Source: Arthrobacter sp. N199823 (GTDB lineage Bacteria; Actinomycetota; Actinomycetes; Actinomycetales; Micrococcaceae). From it: DNA of 64,000 nt. The notes under the pieces are model-generated. The model was not told the DNA's origin, did not search any database, and saw only the letters and a program-made list of their open reading frames with translations. The stretch covers positions 372,001 through 436,000 of the forward strand of contig NZ_PJIN01000003.1 in NCBI RefSeq assembly GCF_002929705.1, in the 5' to 3' direction. Made by a program: the position numbers and the translations under genes. Shown piece by piece: positions 35,916 through 44,910 of the stretch (the stretch's first letter is position 1; each line of letters starts with the position of its first letter).

Positions 35916-38492
35916 ATGACGCGCGGCATATTGCGAATCTTCCTCGGTGCAGCTCCCGGGGTGGGCAAAACCTACTCCATGCTGGAGGAAGGTCATGCCC
36001 AGGCCGCGGCAGGTGTTGACGTGGTGGCGGGCATTGTTCTGGACCACGGCCGGGAGCAGACCCGCGCGCAACTGGCCGGACTCGAGGTCCTGCCGGCCCG
36101 GATCATCAACTACCGAGGCACCGATTTTGCGGAGCTGGACGTCGCTGCCCTGTTGGCGCGGCGTCCGGCCCTGGCCCTGGTGGATGAATACGCCCACTCC
36201 AACATTCCCGGGGCAGGCAACGGCAAGCGTTGGCAGGATGTGGAAGAGCTCCTTGCCGCGGGCATCGATGTGTACTCAACTGTCAACGTCCAGCACCTGG
36301 CCTCGCTAGGGGACGTGGTGGAGACCATCACCGGCGTCCGACAGCAAGAAACAGTGCCGGATGACGTGGTCCGCAGGGCTGAGCAGATAGAACTGGTGGA
36401 TATCCCGCCGGAACTGTTGCGCCAGCGGCTCAGCACCGGCCATGTATATGCCGCCGACAAGGTGGATGCGGCCCTGGCCAACTACTTCAGGCTTGGTAAC
36501 CTCACAGCGCTGCGCGAACTGGCGCTGCTGTGGCTGGCCGACAGGGTGGAAGAGGGTGTGGCTGCCTATAGGGAAAGCCACGGCATTGCCACCAGCTGGC
36601 CCACCCGCGAACGTGTTGTGGTGGGGCTGCCCGGCGGGCCCGAGGGCGAGGTGCTGCTGCGCCGTGCCGCCCGTATCCTGAGCCGGGTCAGCGGCGGGGA
36701 GTTGCTCGCCGTGCACGTGCCCCGGTCCGACGGCGTTGCCGGGGACGCGCCGTCGGCTCTTGAAGGGCAGCGCCAACTGGTCACGGACCTGGGCGGAACG
36801 TACCACTTTGTGGGAGGGGCGGACCCTGCTGCGGCGCTGCTGGATTTTGCCAAGAACGTGGGCGCCACCCAAATAGTCATCGGTTCCTCGCGCCGCAAGC
36901 CACGCCTGGGCTTCCTCTTTGGCCCCGGGGTGGGTGCACGGGTGGTCCGGGACGCTGGGGACATGGATGTGCATATGGTCCCGCATCCCTTGAGTGGCTC
37001 CGGCGGACCTGTGCGCAACAGGGGTGAGCTGAACAAGAAACGCGTCATTGCCGGATTTATCCTGGCTGTGGCGCTCCCGATCCTCGTGGAATTCTTCACG
37101 GGAGCCTTGAGCCTGCAGACCACCATGGTGGTCCAGCTGGCGGCGACAGTCGCCGTTGCCCTGGTGGGTGGCCTTTGGCCGGCGGTGCTTGCCGCCGTGT
37201 GGGGGAGCGTGCTGCTGAACTACTTCTCGGCACCCCCCGTGGGAACCCTGAACATCAGCGACCCGGAAAATTTGCTGACCCTGGCCGTTTTCCTGTTGGT
37301 GGCCGTGGCTGTTGCCTTGGCTGTTGACCAATCCGCACGGCGCTCGCGGGAAGCTATCAGGGCCGGCGCCGAGGCCGCCACCTTGAGTGAACTGGCCCGC
37401 GGAATCCTTGCCTCCCAGGACACCGTGCAGGTGCTGCTCGAACAGCTCAGGGATCATTTCGCCATGCGCGCGGTGACCCTTTTTCGCAACACCACGTCAG
37501 CCGGTTCCCAGCCCGGGGCTCAGCCCGGAAGCGCTCAGGACGGCAACGGCTGGAGCATGGAAGCCTCTGTGGGGGATGAGCCACCGCTTGTCCCCGAGCA
37601 GGCCGACACCCTTGAAGAGGTGTCCGAGCACTGGATGCTGGGCCTCTCGGGGCGTATTTTGCCGGCCAGCGACAGGCGCCTGCTGAGCGCTTTTGGTGCA
37701 CATTTACTGGCCCTGGAACAACGCGAGGCGCTCAGTGTCACTCAACGTGAGAACCTGCAGTTGAGCCAAGACAACAATATCCGGACCTCTGTTTTGCGGG
37801 CCGTGTCCCATGATCTGCGCACGCCACTTGCCGGGATCAAGCTGGCCGTCAGCAGCCTGCGCCAGAGCGAGGTAACCTTCAGCCCCGAGGATGAAGCCGA
37901 GCTGTTGGGCACCATTGAGCACTATTCGGACAGGATGGATGCGCTGGTGGGCAACCTTTTGGACATGTCTCGCCTGAGCGCCCAAATGGTCAGCCCCATT
38001 GTGGGTCCGGTGGCCTGGCAAGAGGTGCTTCCCGCCGCCTTGCATGGCGTCCCCGCGGACCGGGTGCGCCGGGAACTGCCACCCAACATGCCTGCCATCG
38101 ACGCCGATCCTGGCTTGCTGGAGCGGGTCATTGCCAACATTGTGGAGAACGCCGTGAAGTACGCCCCGGATTCGGAAATCTTGGTGGTGGGCTCCATCGG
38201 CGGCAGTGGCAGTGCCACCATCAACGGTCACCCTGCCAGCGAGTTGCGTGTGGTGGATCATGGCAAGGGTGTTCCGGCGGCCGAGGTCATGGCCATGTTC
38301 AGGCCTTTTCAGAGGCTCGACGACGTCTCTTACGGTCCGCAGGGTGGCACAGGTGTGGGCTTGGGGTTGGCTGTTGCCAAGGGATTTACCGAAATTATGG
38401 GCGGTGTGTTGGAAGCGGCACAGACTCCCGGTGGCGGCCTGACAATGATCATTCGCATGCCGCTTTCCACCGGGATTATGAGAACACTTTGA
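35916..38492 (+). CDS. kdpD: KdpD, sensor histidine kinase
   Basis: 858 residues. The N-terminal KdpD domain has Walker A GAAPGVGKTYSM. A UspA-like domain (about 230-360) and four membrane helices (about 375-480) follow, then a GAF-like linker, the HisKA domain with His632 in AVSHDLRTPLAGIK, and an HATPase domain (GTGVGLGLAVAKGF). Together with KdpE it induces the operon at low potassium. The start is three bases after kdpC, with no separate promoter evident. Confidence 0.97.
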   Translation: MTRGILRIFLGAAPGVGKTYSMLEEGHAQAAAGVDVVAGIVLDHGREQTRAQLAGLEVLPARIINYRGTDFAELDVAALLARRPALALVDEYAHSNIPGAGNGKRWQDVEELLAAGIDVYSTVNVQHLASLGDVVETITGVRQQETVPDDVVRRAEQIELVDIPPELLRQRLSTGHVYAADKVDAALANYFRLGNLTALRELALLWLADRVEEGVAAYRESHGIATSWPTRERVVVGLPGGPEGEVLLRRAARILSRVSGGELLAVHVPRSDGVAGDAPSALEGQRQLVTDLGGTYHFVGGADPAAALLDFAKNVGATQIVIGSSRRKPRLGFLFGPGVGARVVRDAGDMDVHMVPHPLSGSGGPVRNRGELNKKRVIAGFILAVALPILVEFFTGALSLQTTMVVQLAATVAVALVGGLWPAVLAAVWGSVLLNYFSAPPVGTLNISDPENLLTLAVFLLVAVAVALAVDQSARRSREAIRAGAEAATLSELARGILASQDTVQVLLEQLRDHFAMRAVTLFRNTTSAGSQPGAQPGSAQDGNGWSMEASVGDEPPLVPEQADTLEEVSEHWMLGLSGRILPASDRRLLSAFGAHLLALEQREALSVTQRENLQLSQDNNIRTSVLRAVSHDLRTPLAGIKLAVSSLRQSEVTFSPEDEAELLGTIEHYSDRMDALVGNLLDMSRLSAQMVSPIVGPVAWQEVLPAALHGVPADRVRRELPPNMPAIDADPGLLERVIANIVENAVKYAPDSEILVVGSIGGSGSATINGHPASELRVVDHGKGVPAAEVMAMFRPFQRLDDVSYGPQGGTGVGLGLAVAKGFTEIMGGVLEAAQTPGGGLTMIIRMPLSTGIMRTL

Positions 38493-38502
38493 GGACTTTG
38501 CC

Positions 38503-39177
38503 ATGACAACAGTTTTAGTGGTTGATGACGAGCCCCAGATTTTGCGGGCCCTGCAAATCAACTTGCACGCCCACGGCTACACGGTGGTGCCGGCCCCGAA
38601 CGGGACCACGGCCTTGGCCGCCGCCCAAACCCAGGCGATTGACGTCGTCGTGCTTGACTTGGGGCTGCCGGACATGGACGGTCTGGAGGTCATTGCGGGG
38701 CTGCGCGGCTGGACCGAGGTACCCATCATCGTGCTCTCCGCCCGGCACGGATCCCACGACAAGGTGGAGGCGCTGGATGCCGGAGCCGACGATTATGTGA
38801 CAAAGCCGTTCGGCTTGGATGAGCTGCTGGCCAGGTTGCGGGCGGCCACGCGACGTTCAGGTGCACAGACTGAAGAGCCGCGGGTGGAGACGGCTGAATT
38901 TACCGTGGATCTGGCCAATAAACAGGTGTTTCGGCACGGTGAACCGGTGCGGATGACACCCACCGAGTGGAGCGTTTTGGAACTTTTGGTCCGTAATCCC
39001 GGCCGTCTCATCAGCCAGCAGCAGATCCTCACCGAGGTGTGGGGGCCAGCTTATGCGAAGGAAACTCACTATTTGCGCGTCTATATGGCTCAGCTCCGGC
39101 GGAAACTTGAGCGCGATCCCGCAGCGCCGGTTCACCTGTTGACCGAGGCGGGCATGGGATACCGCTTTGCTCCTTAG
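38503..39177 (+). CDS. kdpE: KdpE, OmpR-family response regulator
   Basis: 224 residues. Receiver domain with Asp52 in VVLDLGLPDMDGL and Lys in YVTKPFG, then an OmpR-type winged helix (TPTEWSVLELLVRNPG, YLRVYMAQLRRKLE). GAGGA is 7 nt before the ATG. It is the last gene of the kdpFABCDE operon and activates it. Confidence 0.97.
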   Translation: MTTVLVVDDEPQILRALQINLHAHGYTVVPAPNGTTALAAAQTQAIDVVVLDLGLPDMDGLEVIAGLRGWTEVPIIVLSARHGSHDKVEALDAGADDYVTKPFGLDELLARLRAATRRSGAQTEEPRVETAEFTVDLANKQVFRHGEPVRMTPTEWSVLELLVRNPGRLISQQQILTEVWGPAYAKETHYLRVYMAQLRRKLERDPAAPVHLLTEAGMGYRFAP

Positions 39178-39329
39178 GACAGCATTTTAGGACGGCACTG
39201 TGGGTCGCAATGTAACGAGGGGCCCGGAAAATTAGTGGCAGAATTGCAGGGCGCCATTGGCCCGGGTCGCCAGCACTGAGCGACCCCATTGGCTCACTTA
39301 CTTTTAGCTAACTTTCCAAGGAAAACTGC

Positions 39330-40793
39330 ATGAAATCTGCCCCGCCCGTCGGCAAGGCACGCACCATCGCCCTCATCTCCTTGTTCATGGCTTCGTTCAT
39401 GGAACTCCTTGATGCCACCATCGTCAATGTCGCACTGCCGGACATCGAGCGGGCTCTCGGCGCTGCGAACGCCGAACTCCAGTGGATGGTGGCCTCCTAC
39501 ACGTTGGCCCTGGCCATTGGTCTGATCACGGGATCCCGGCTAGGCGATATTTACGGGCGCAAAAAGATCTTCATCATCGGTCTTGTTGCCTTCACTGTGG
39601 CCTCGGTGCTGTGTGGAGCGGCCATGAACCCGGAGATGCTCATTGCCTCCCGCGCCCTCCAGGGGTTCGCCTCGGCGGCCATGATTCCGCAGGTGCTCTC
39701 CAGCCTGCAGGTTATGTACAAGCCCTCCGAGCGGGCCGGGGCCATGGCCGGATTCTCCGCACTTGCCGGCGTTGCCGCCGTCTCCGGCCCCATCCTGGGT
39801 GCTGTGCTCACAAATGCCAATATCTTCGGCTGGGGCTGGCGCACCATCTTCTTCGTCAACATCCCCGTTGGAATCTTCGCCGTCATCTGCGCCATCAAAT
39901 TCGTTCCAGAGTCCAAGGCGCCGGTGCGGCACAAACTTGACCTGTCCGGCGTCGTTATTCTTGCGGTGGGCATGATGGCGATTCTCTACCCGCTGACCAT
40001 GGGACGCGAGGAAGGGTGGCCCCTGTGGACCTACCTGTCCATGGTGTTTGGTGTGCTGGTACTGGCGGGCTTCGTGATGCTGCAGCGCCGCGAGGAAATG
40101 CGTGGCGGTGAGCCATTGGTAGCTGTTTCGCTGTTCAAGAGCCGACCGTTCGCCGCCGGTATTGTGATGATGTTCTTGTTCTTCATCCCCATGAACGGCT
40201 TCTTCTTGATCCAAACCCTGTTCCTGCAGGTGGGTCTGGAATACCCCATCCTGAAGGCCGGGCTGACCATGGTCCCGTTCTCCATCATGGTGCCGATTCT
40301 GGCCGGCATCTCCGCTGCAATTTTGGCCAAGAAAATTGGTCGTGTGGTGCTGCAGCTGGGGCCGCTGGTCATCGCCGTCGGCTTCATCGTGTTGATCTTC
40401 ACGGTTCAGTCCGTAGGTGGCGCCGTCACTCCCTGGCACCTGTTGGCCGGTTTGGCGCTGAGTGGCGCCGGATTCGGTATGGTCGTGGCACCCGTGGGCA
40501 TCTTCGTGCTCTCGGAAGTTCCCACAAAATTTGCCGGCAGCGCCTCAGGCCTGTTTAACACCACCAGCCAACTTGCCGGCGCCTTGGGTGTTGCCATCAT
40601 CGGGACCATCTACTTCAACTCGCTCGAAGCCAGCACCGGCACTAGCCAGTCGGCAGTGTTCATTGACGGCTTCACGTTCACTATGTGGATCATGGCCGCA
40701 GGCATGGTGCTCGCGTCCCTGGCGGCGTCGTTCCTGCCACGCTGGGCTAACGATTCAGATGTTTCCGGGCCCGTGGACTTGGTTGACGCTTAG
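39330..40793 (+). CDS. MFS drug:H+ antiporter-2 (EmrB/QacA-type) transporter
   Basis: 487 residues with about 14 membrane helices. The DHA2 signature ELLDATIVNVALPDIE is in helix 1, the motif GSRLGDIYGRKK follows helix 2, and the antiporter motif GFSALAGVAAVSGPILGA is in helix 5. It exports cationic or aromatic toxic compounds in known relatives; the substrate here is unknown. AAGGAAA precedes the ATG. No regulator is adjacent. The hairpin array lies downstream. Confidence 0.93.
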   Translation: MKSAPPVGKARTIALISLFMASFMELLDATIVNVALPDIERALGAANAELQWMVASYTLALAIGLITGSRLGDIYGRKKIFIIGLVAFTVASVLCGAAMNPEMLIASRALQGFASAAMIPQVLSSLQVMYKPSERAGAMAGFSALAGVAAVSGPILGAVLTNANIFGWGWRTIFFVNIPVGIFAVICAIKFVPESKAPVRHKLDLSGVVILAVGMMAILYPLTMGREEGWPLWTYLSMVFGVLVLAGFVMLQRREEMRGGEPLVAVSLFKSRPFAAGIVMMFLFFIPMNGFFLIQTLFLQVGLEYPILKAGLTMVPFSIMVPILAGISAAILAKKIGRVVLQLGPLVIAVGFIVLIFTVQSVGGAVTPWHLLAGLALSGAGFGMVVAPVGIFVLSEVPTKFAGSASGLFNTTSQLAGALGVAIIGTIYFNSLEASTGTSQSAVFIDGFTFTMWIMAAGMVLASLAASFLPRWANDSDVSGPVDLVDA

Positions 40794-40854
40794 GTAACAT
40801 CCGCCTGAGCTGCACTCCACTTGAGGTGCACTATTGGTGCACTCCGCTGCGTCG

Positions 40855-41134
40855 CTTATGCGCTGAACCCATCCCGGGTTCGGCGCATAAGACTGTGGCT
40901 CAGTGTTTATGCGCTGAACCCCTCTCGGGTTTGGCGCATAAGTGTCTATGCGTCCTACTCAGCCCGGGTTCGGCGCATAAAGCTGTGGCTCAGTGTCTAT
41001 GCGCTGAACTCGGGATGGGTTCGGCGCATAAGACAGCTGCTCAGTGTCTATGCGTCCCACTCGGCACGGGTTCGGCGCATAAGACAGCTGCTCAGTGTCT
41101 ATGCGCTGAACTCGGCCCGGGTTCGGCGCATAAG
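40855..41134. repeat. Tandem array of six palindromic units
   Basis: Six units begin at 40857, 40908, 40947, 40998, 41049 and 41100. Spacing is 51 bp except 39 bp after the second. The best units pair ttatgcgctgaaccc with gggttcggcgcataa, a 15-bp stem with one G-U. The right arm is nearly invariant in all six. The left arm is intact in units 1, 2, 4 and 6 and altered in 3 and 5 (tatgcgtcc...). The spacers (gacagctgctcagtgt and variants) are also conserved. Confidence 0.95.
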
Positions 41135-41221
41135 GCAGCGGCTCAAAGCAGGCGGGGCAGAAGGGCTTGGCACAGATGCCGGTGGGTGGACCTGCGGGGG
41201 CTAGGTAGACCCCACTTGCCA

Positions 41222-41227
41222 TAGTGT
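41222..41227 (+). promoter_or_regulatory. -10 box of the MOSC gene, predicted leaderless
   Basis: TAGTGT ends 6 nt before the ATG at 41234. Confidence 0.6.
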
Positions 41228-41233
41228 TTAACC

Positions 41234-41902
41234 ATGACTGACGCAGCGCCACAGGCTGGCACCATTCTTGCCATTTGCCGGGTCCACCAATTGATCACCA
41301 CCAAGACCGGCTTCGGGGTGACAGCCATTGACAAGCGTGCCGTTGATGGCCCCGTCAGCCTGCGCAAGTACGGCGTGTTCGGCGACGTGCAGGCAGACAC
41401 CGAGAACCATGGCGGTCCGGATCAGGCCATTTACGCCTATTCGCAAGAGGACGCCGACTACTGGTCCGCCGAACTTGGCCGGCCCATCGCCCCTGGCTTG
41501 TTTGGCGAAAACCTGCGCACCCAGGGCATCGAGACCACCCACGCCGTGATCGGTACCCAATGGCGCATCGGCAAGGCTCTGCTGGAAGTCACCTCGCCAC
41601 GGGTTCCGTGCGCTACTTTCGGGGAGCGGATGGGCGAGCCGCAGTGGGTCAAGCGGTTCACTTTAGCCGGACGCGTGGGTGCTTATCTGCGCGTGCTGGA
41701 ACACGGCAAGGCTAGTGCGGGAGAAGCCGTCGTGGTTGAGCATGTGCCCAGCCACGGCATCACGGTGGGCAAGTTCTTCAGCGACGCCACGGCCCAGGAT
41801 GTGCATATCTTGCAGGACCTGCACGACGCCGGAGAGCTCACCTTGGCGGCGCATTACTGGCCCTACTTCAAGCGAATCCTCGCCGCGAGCAACCAGATCT
41901 GA
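41234..41902 (+). CDS. MOSC-domain protein (YiiM-like)
   Basis: 222 residues. MOSC domain with AIYAYSQEDADYW, PGLFGENLRTQG and the conserved Cys in SPRVPCATFGERM. A C-terminal three-helix segment (HDAGELTLAAHYWPYFKRIL) follows, as in YiiM. Members carry the molybdenum cofactor and reduce N-hydroxylated compounds such as 6-N-hydroxylaminopurine; that specific activity is inferred. Confidence 0.9.
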   Translation: MTDAAPQAGTILAICRVHQLITTKTGFGVTAIDKRAVDGPVSLRKYGVFGDVQADTENHGGPDQAIYAYSQEDADYWSAELGRPIAPGLFGENLRTQGIETTHAVIGTQWRIGKALLEVTSPRVPCATFGERMGEPQWVKRFTLAGRVGAYLRVLEHGKASAGEAVVVEHVPSHGITVGKFFSDATAQDVHILQDLHDAGELTLAAHYWPYFKRILAASNQI

Positions 41903-42267
41903 GAGTAAACAAGCGCGGGCGCAAACGTCACGGCCGCAGCCTGTGTGCCGAACCTCACGGGGCTGTATCGACTTTCCCTATAGTGCAGCGGTAGTGTATG
42001 CCCTACAATTTAAATATCCCCCACTCCGGTATCTCCTTTTATTTTCTGCCCAATTTTTGAGGCAGGAGCCTGAAGTGTTTGGGGCCCGCATCGTTTTAGC
42101 GGGCAAGTAGCGTTCATAGGGGATTGCCGGCAAAGAAACGCCATGCAGCGTTGAGAAACTTCAACGCTGACAGCAGCACCAATGGTGCGCACATGGCGCG
42201 AGATCCTGCCCGGGATGCCGAGAAGCGGCTGGATTTCCTCACGCGGCGACACCCGCCGCCTGGCCCT
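41903..42267 (+). promoter_or_regulatory. Long structured 5' leader of the DEAD-box helicase gene
   Basis: A TATAGT box near 41980 could be the -10. Downstream, hairpins are visible at 42086-42106 (gcccgc/gcgggc), 42146-42169 (cagcgttga/tcaacgctg) and 42177-42189 (gcaccaatggtgc). Long leaders are typical of cold-induced RNA helicase genes. No gene is seen in it. Confidence 0.6.
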
Positions 42268-44253
42268 ATGAATGAGGACATTTTGACTGTGCCCGAAAAC
42301 TTGACTGAAAATTCTCCCGCTGTGGAGGAAGCAAACGAAGTTACTTTCGCCGATATGGGTATTGACGGCCGCGTGCTGGCTGCCCTGAGCGACGTTGGCT
42401 ACGAGAAGCCCTCACCCATCCAGGCTGCAACCATTCCGTTGCTCCTTGAAGGCCGTGACGTTGTTGGTTTGGCCCAGACCGGTACCGGTAAGACGGCAGC
42501 ATTCGCCGTTCCCGCCCTGTCTCGCATGGCTGAACTGATGGACCTCAACGGTCCCACCAAGAACACCCAGATCTTGGTCCTCGCTCCGACCCGCGAGCTT
42601 GCGCTCCAGGTTGCTGAAGCTTTCACGTCCTACGCCAAGCACATGGATAACTTCTCCGTTCTCCCCGTTTACGGTGGATCCGCTTACGGCCCCCAGCTGG
42701 CCGGTTTGCGCCGCGGAGCACAGGTTGTTGTCGGTACCCCCGGCCGCGTTATCGACCACCTCTCCAAGGGCTCGTTGGACCTGTCCAACCTGCAGTACCT
42801 GGTTTTGGATGAAGCCGATGAGATGCTCCGCATGGGCTTCGCCGAAGACGTTGAGCAGATCCTGGCCCAGACGCCGGCCGAGAAGCAGGTTGCACTGTTC
42901 TCCGCCACCATGCCTGGCCAGATCCGCCGCATCTCCAAGCAGTACCTGAACAACCCGGCCGAGGTGACTGTCAAGTCCAAGACCACCACCGGCGCCAACA
43001 CCCGTCAGCGTTACCTGCAGGTCATGGGCCCGCACAAGCTCGATGCGCTGACCCGCGTACTTGAGGTTGAGAAGTTCGAAGGCGTTATCGCCTTCGTTCG
43101 CACCAAGATGGCAACCGAAGACTTGGCTGACAAGCTCAAGGCACGCGGCTTCCAGGCTGCCGCCATCAATGGCGACATCCCGCAGCAGCAGCGCGAGCGC
43201 ACCGTTGAGGCTCTGCGCGACGGCAAGATCGACATCCTGGTTGCTACCGACGTTGCGGCTCGTGGCCTTGACGTTGAGCGCATCACCCACGTCATCAACT
43301 ACGACATCCCGCATGACACCGAGTCCTACGTGCACCGCATCGGCCGTACGGGCCGCGCCGGCCGCTCGGGTGACGCAATCTTGTTCATGACTCCTCGTGA
43401 GAAGTACTTGCTCCGCGCCATCGAGAAGGCCACGCGCCAGCCCGTTGAGCAGATGCACCTGCCCTCCGCAGAGACCATCAACTCGCTGCGTTTGGGCAAG
43501 TTCGCTGAGAAGATCACCGAAACCCTTGCGACCAAGGATGTCGCCAAGTTCCGCGACTTGATCGCGTCCTACGAGCAGGAGCACGACGTTCCCGCTTCGG
43601 AGATCGCTGCAGCCTTGGCCGTCATGGCACAGGGCGGCCAGCCGTTGCTCGTCAACGACCTGCCGGCAGCACCGGAATACCAGAAGAAGGACCGTGCCAA
43701 GGACGGATTCGGCTCACGTGGCCCGACCCGCACCTTGACCGAAGGCAACGCCACCTACCGCATCTCGGTGGGCCGTCGCCAGCGCGTCATGCCCGGCTCC
43801 ATTGTTGGTGCCATTGCTAACGAGGGCGGCCTGTCCTCCTCGCAGATCGGCGGCATCGACATCCGCTCAGACCACACCCTGGTCGAGCTGCCCGCAGAAC
43901 TGAGCAAGGATCAGTGGAAGGCTTTGAGCCGTACGCGTATCAGCGGCGAGCTCATCAACCTCGAGCTGGACAACGGCCGCCGCCCCGCCGGTGCCGGTGC
44001 CGGAACAGGCGCCCCCTACAAGGCCCGTGAAGAGCGTAACGACCGCGGCCAGGGCGGCTTCAAGAAGAAGTTCGACGGCGACCGTGGCGGCTACCGTGGT
44101 GGTAACGACCGCGGTGCTGACCGCAACGCCGACCGTGGCGCTGACCGCGGCTTCAGCAGCGATCGCGGCCAGGGTCACACCGGTCACGGTGCCGGCGATC
44201 GCCGTCCCCGCCACGAAGGTGGCCAGAGCTTCAACAGCAAGGGCAAGTGGTAA
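42268..44253 (+). CDS. deaD: DEAD-box ATP-dependent RNA helicase
   Basis: 661 residues from ATG 42268, chosen at the family's usual N-terminus; in-frame starts further upstream lie in the structured leader. Q motif (GYEKPSPIQ), Walker A AQTGTGKTAAF, DEAD box LDEADEMLRMGF, SAT (FSATMPGQ) and HRIGRTGRAGRSG are all present. Residues about 490-600 carry a DbpA-like RNA-binding domain (RISVGRRQRVMPGSIVGAIA), and the tail is rich in Arg/Gly/Asp repeats (NDRGADRNADRGADRG). It unwinds structured RNA for ribosome assembly and cold adaptation. Confidence 0.94.
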   Translation: MNEDILTVPENLTENSPAVEEANEVTFADMGIDGRVLAALSDVGYEKPSPIQAATIPLLLEGRDVVGLAQTGTGKTAAFAVPALSRMAELMDLNGPTKNTQILVLAPTRELALQVAEAFTSYAKHMDNFSVLPVYGGSAYGPQLAGLRRGAQVVVGTPGRVIDHLSKGSLDLSNLQYLVLDEADEMLRMGFAEDVEQILAQTPAEKQVALFSATMPGQIRRISKQYLNNPAEVTVKSKTTTGANTRQRYLQVMGPHKLDALTRVLEVEKFEGVIAFVRTKMATEDLADKLKARGFQAAAINGDIPQQQRERTVEALRDGKIDILVATDVAARGLDVERITHVINYDIPHDTESYVHRIGRTGRAGRSGDAILFMTPREKYLLRAIEKATRQPVEQMHLPSAETINSLRLGKFAEKITETLATKDVAKFRDLIASYEQEHDVPASEIAAALAVMAQGGQPLLVNDLPAAPEYQKKDRAKDGFGSRGPTRTLTEGNATYRISVGRRQRVMPGSIVGAIANEGGLSSSQIGGIDIRSDHTLVELPAELSKDQWKALSRTRISGELINLELDNGRRPAGAGAGTGAPYKAREERNDRGQGGFKKKFDGDRGGYRGGNDRGADRNADRGADRGFSSDRGQGHTGHGAGDRRPRHEGGQSFNSKGKW

Positions 44254-44273
44254 ACACCGCGCCCTAAGGCACT

Positions 44274-44313
44274 AATAAGGCCGGTCATCATTGTGGTGAC
44301 CGGCCTTATTTTT
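44274..44313 (+). terminator. Intrinsic terminator of deaD
   Basis: aataaggccggtca / tgaccggccttatt stem followed by TTTTT. Confidence 0.95.
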
Positions 44314-44540
44314 ATGTTCATTTTGTGCTGATTCTGATTTTCTTTTGCCAATTAAGATTCCATGTGACGCAACTCATGCATACCCCGCGGATTGGTTGAA
44401 ATGCCTTGATTTCTAGGGCTTTTCTGCCGATTGAGAGCGTTTCATTACGAGTGAAAAGTTCCTATTTAGACCAGGTTAGGCATGCTGGGACTAGGCCGAT
44501 TTCGCATCCATCGAAAGCGCTGGTAGAGTATTTCTTCGTT

Positions 44541-44612
44541 GCCCCCCTAGCTCAGTGGTAGAGCGCGTTCTTGGTAAGAACGAGGTCACCGGATCGATTC
44601 CGGTGGGGGGCC
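44541..44612 (+). tRNA. tRNA-Thr (GGT)
   Basis: Acceptor gcccccc / ggggggc, D arm ctcagtggtagagc, anticodon loop cttggtaag with GGT, and T arm ccggatcgattccgg. No CCA is encoded. A TAGAGT box about 15 nt upstream may be its promoter. Confidence 0.95.
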
Positions 44613-44676
44613 CGGAAATGAGTAGGCTCGTGTCAAGACGGTTTTGACCGGTGCGGCACGGGCCATTCTCATTTAT

Positions 44677-44750
44677 GGCGGCATAGCTCAGTTGGTTAGA
44701 GCGCACGACTCATAATCGTGAGGTCCCGAGATCGAGTCTCGGTGCCGCTA
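44677..44750 (+). tRNA. tRNA-Met (CAT), elongator type likely
   Basis: Acceptor ggcggca / tgccgct, anticodon loop ctcataa (CAT), and T arm ccgagatcgagtctcgg. A CAT anticodon could also belong to tRNA-Ile2 if modified; the G-starting, fully paired acceptor argues against initiator tRNA. It is 64 nt after tRNA-Thr, probably in one transcript. Confidence 0.93.
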
Positions 44751-44759
44751 CCCAAGAGA

Positions 44760-44807
44760 AACCCGCAGTTCCCAGCCCGCAAGGGCAGAGGAGCTGCGGG
44801 TTTTTTC
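44760..44807 (+). terminator. Intrinsic terminator of the tRNA pair
   Basis: acccgcag ... gctgcgggt stem with a purine-rich loop and a T6 run. Confidence 0.95.
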
Positions 44808-44910
44808 TTGCCTGGACTCGCCGCTAATTGCCCTTAAGCGCCTTCAGCTGCCGTTCGGATCCGTGGCGTAGGCTGGCCCAACAAGCTACCCACACGAGAA
44901 GGAGTCGCAC

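Larger units (their letters stand above)
40794..41233. other. Intergenic region holding the tandem hairpin array
   Basis: 440 bp between two genes on the plus strand. Besides the array (40855-41134) it contains a weak ggtgca-based inverted repeat at 40811-40840 and the MOSC promoter at its right end. Open frames through it in several phases on both strands are artefacts of the 51-bp period. Confidence 0.8.

Noticed and set aside
36306-37457. 383-codon minus-strand frame inside kdpD
   Set aside because: Antisense shadow of a high-GC gene with strong sense-strand domain matches.
39178-39329. Terminator between kdpE and the MFS gene
   Set aside because: Only weak inverted repeats (gggtcgc/gcgaccc) with long imperfect loops are visible; not strong enough to list.
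40855-41134. CRISPR array
   Set aside because: Spacers between the repeated units are themselves conserved, and units are palindromic and decayed; no cas genes in the window.
40821-41224. Open frames encoding YALN.../SARVRRIR repeat peptides in the tandem array, on both strands
   Set aside because: Unit period 51 bp is a multiple of three, so any frame without a stop in one unit stays open; no ribosome site, and composition is dictated by the palindrome.
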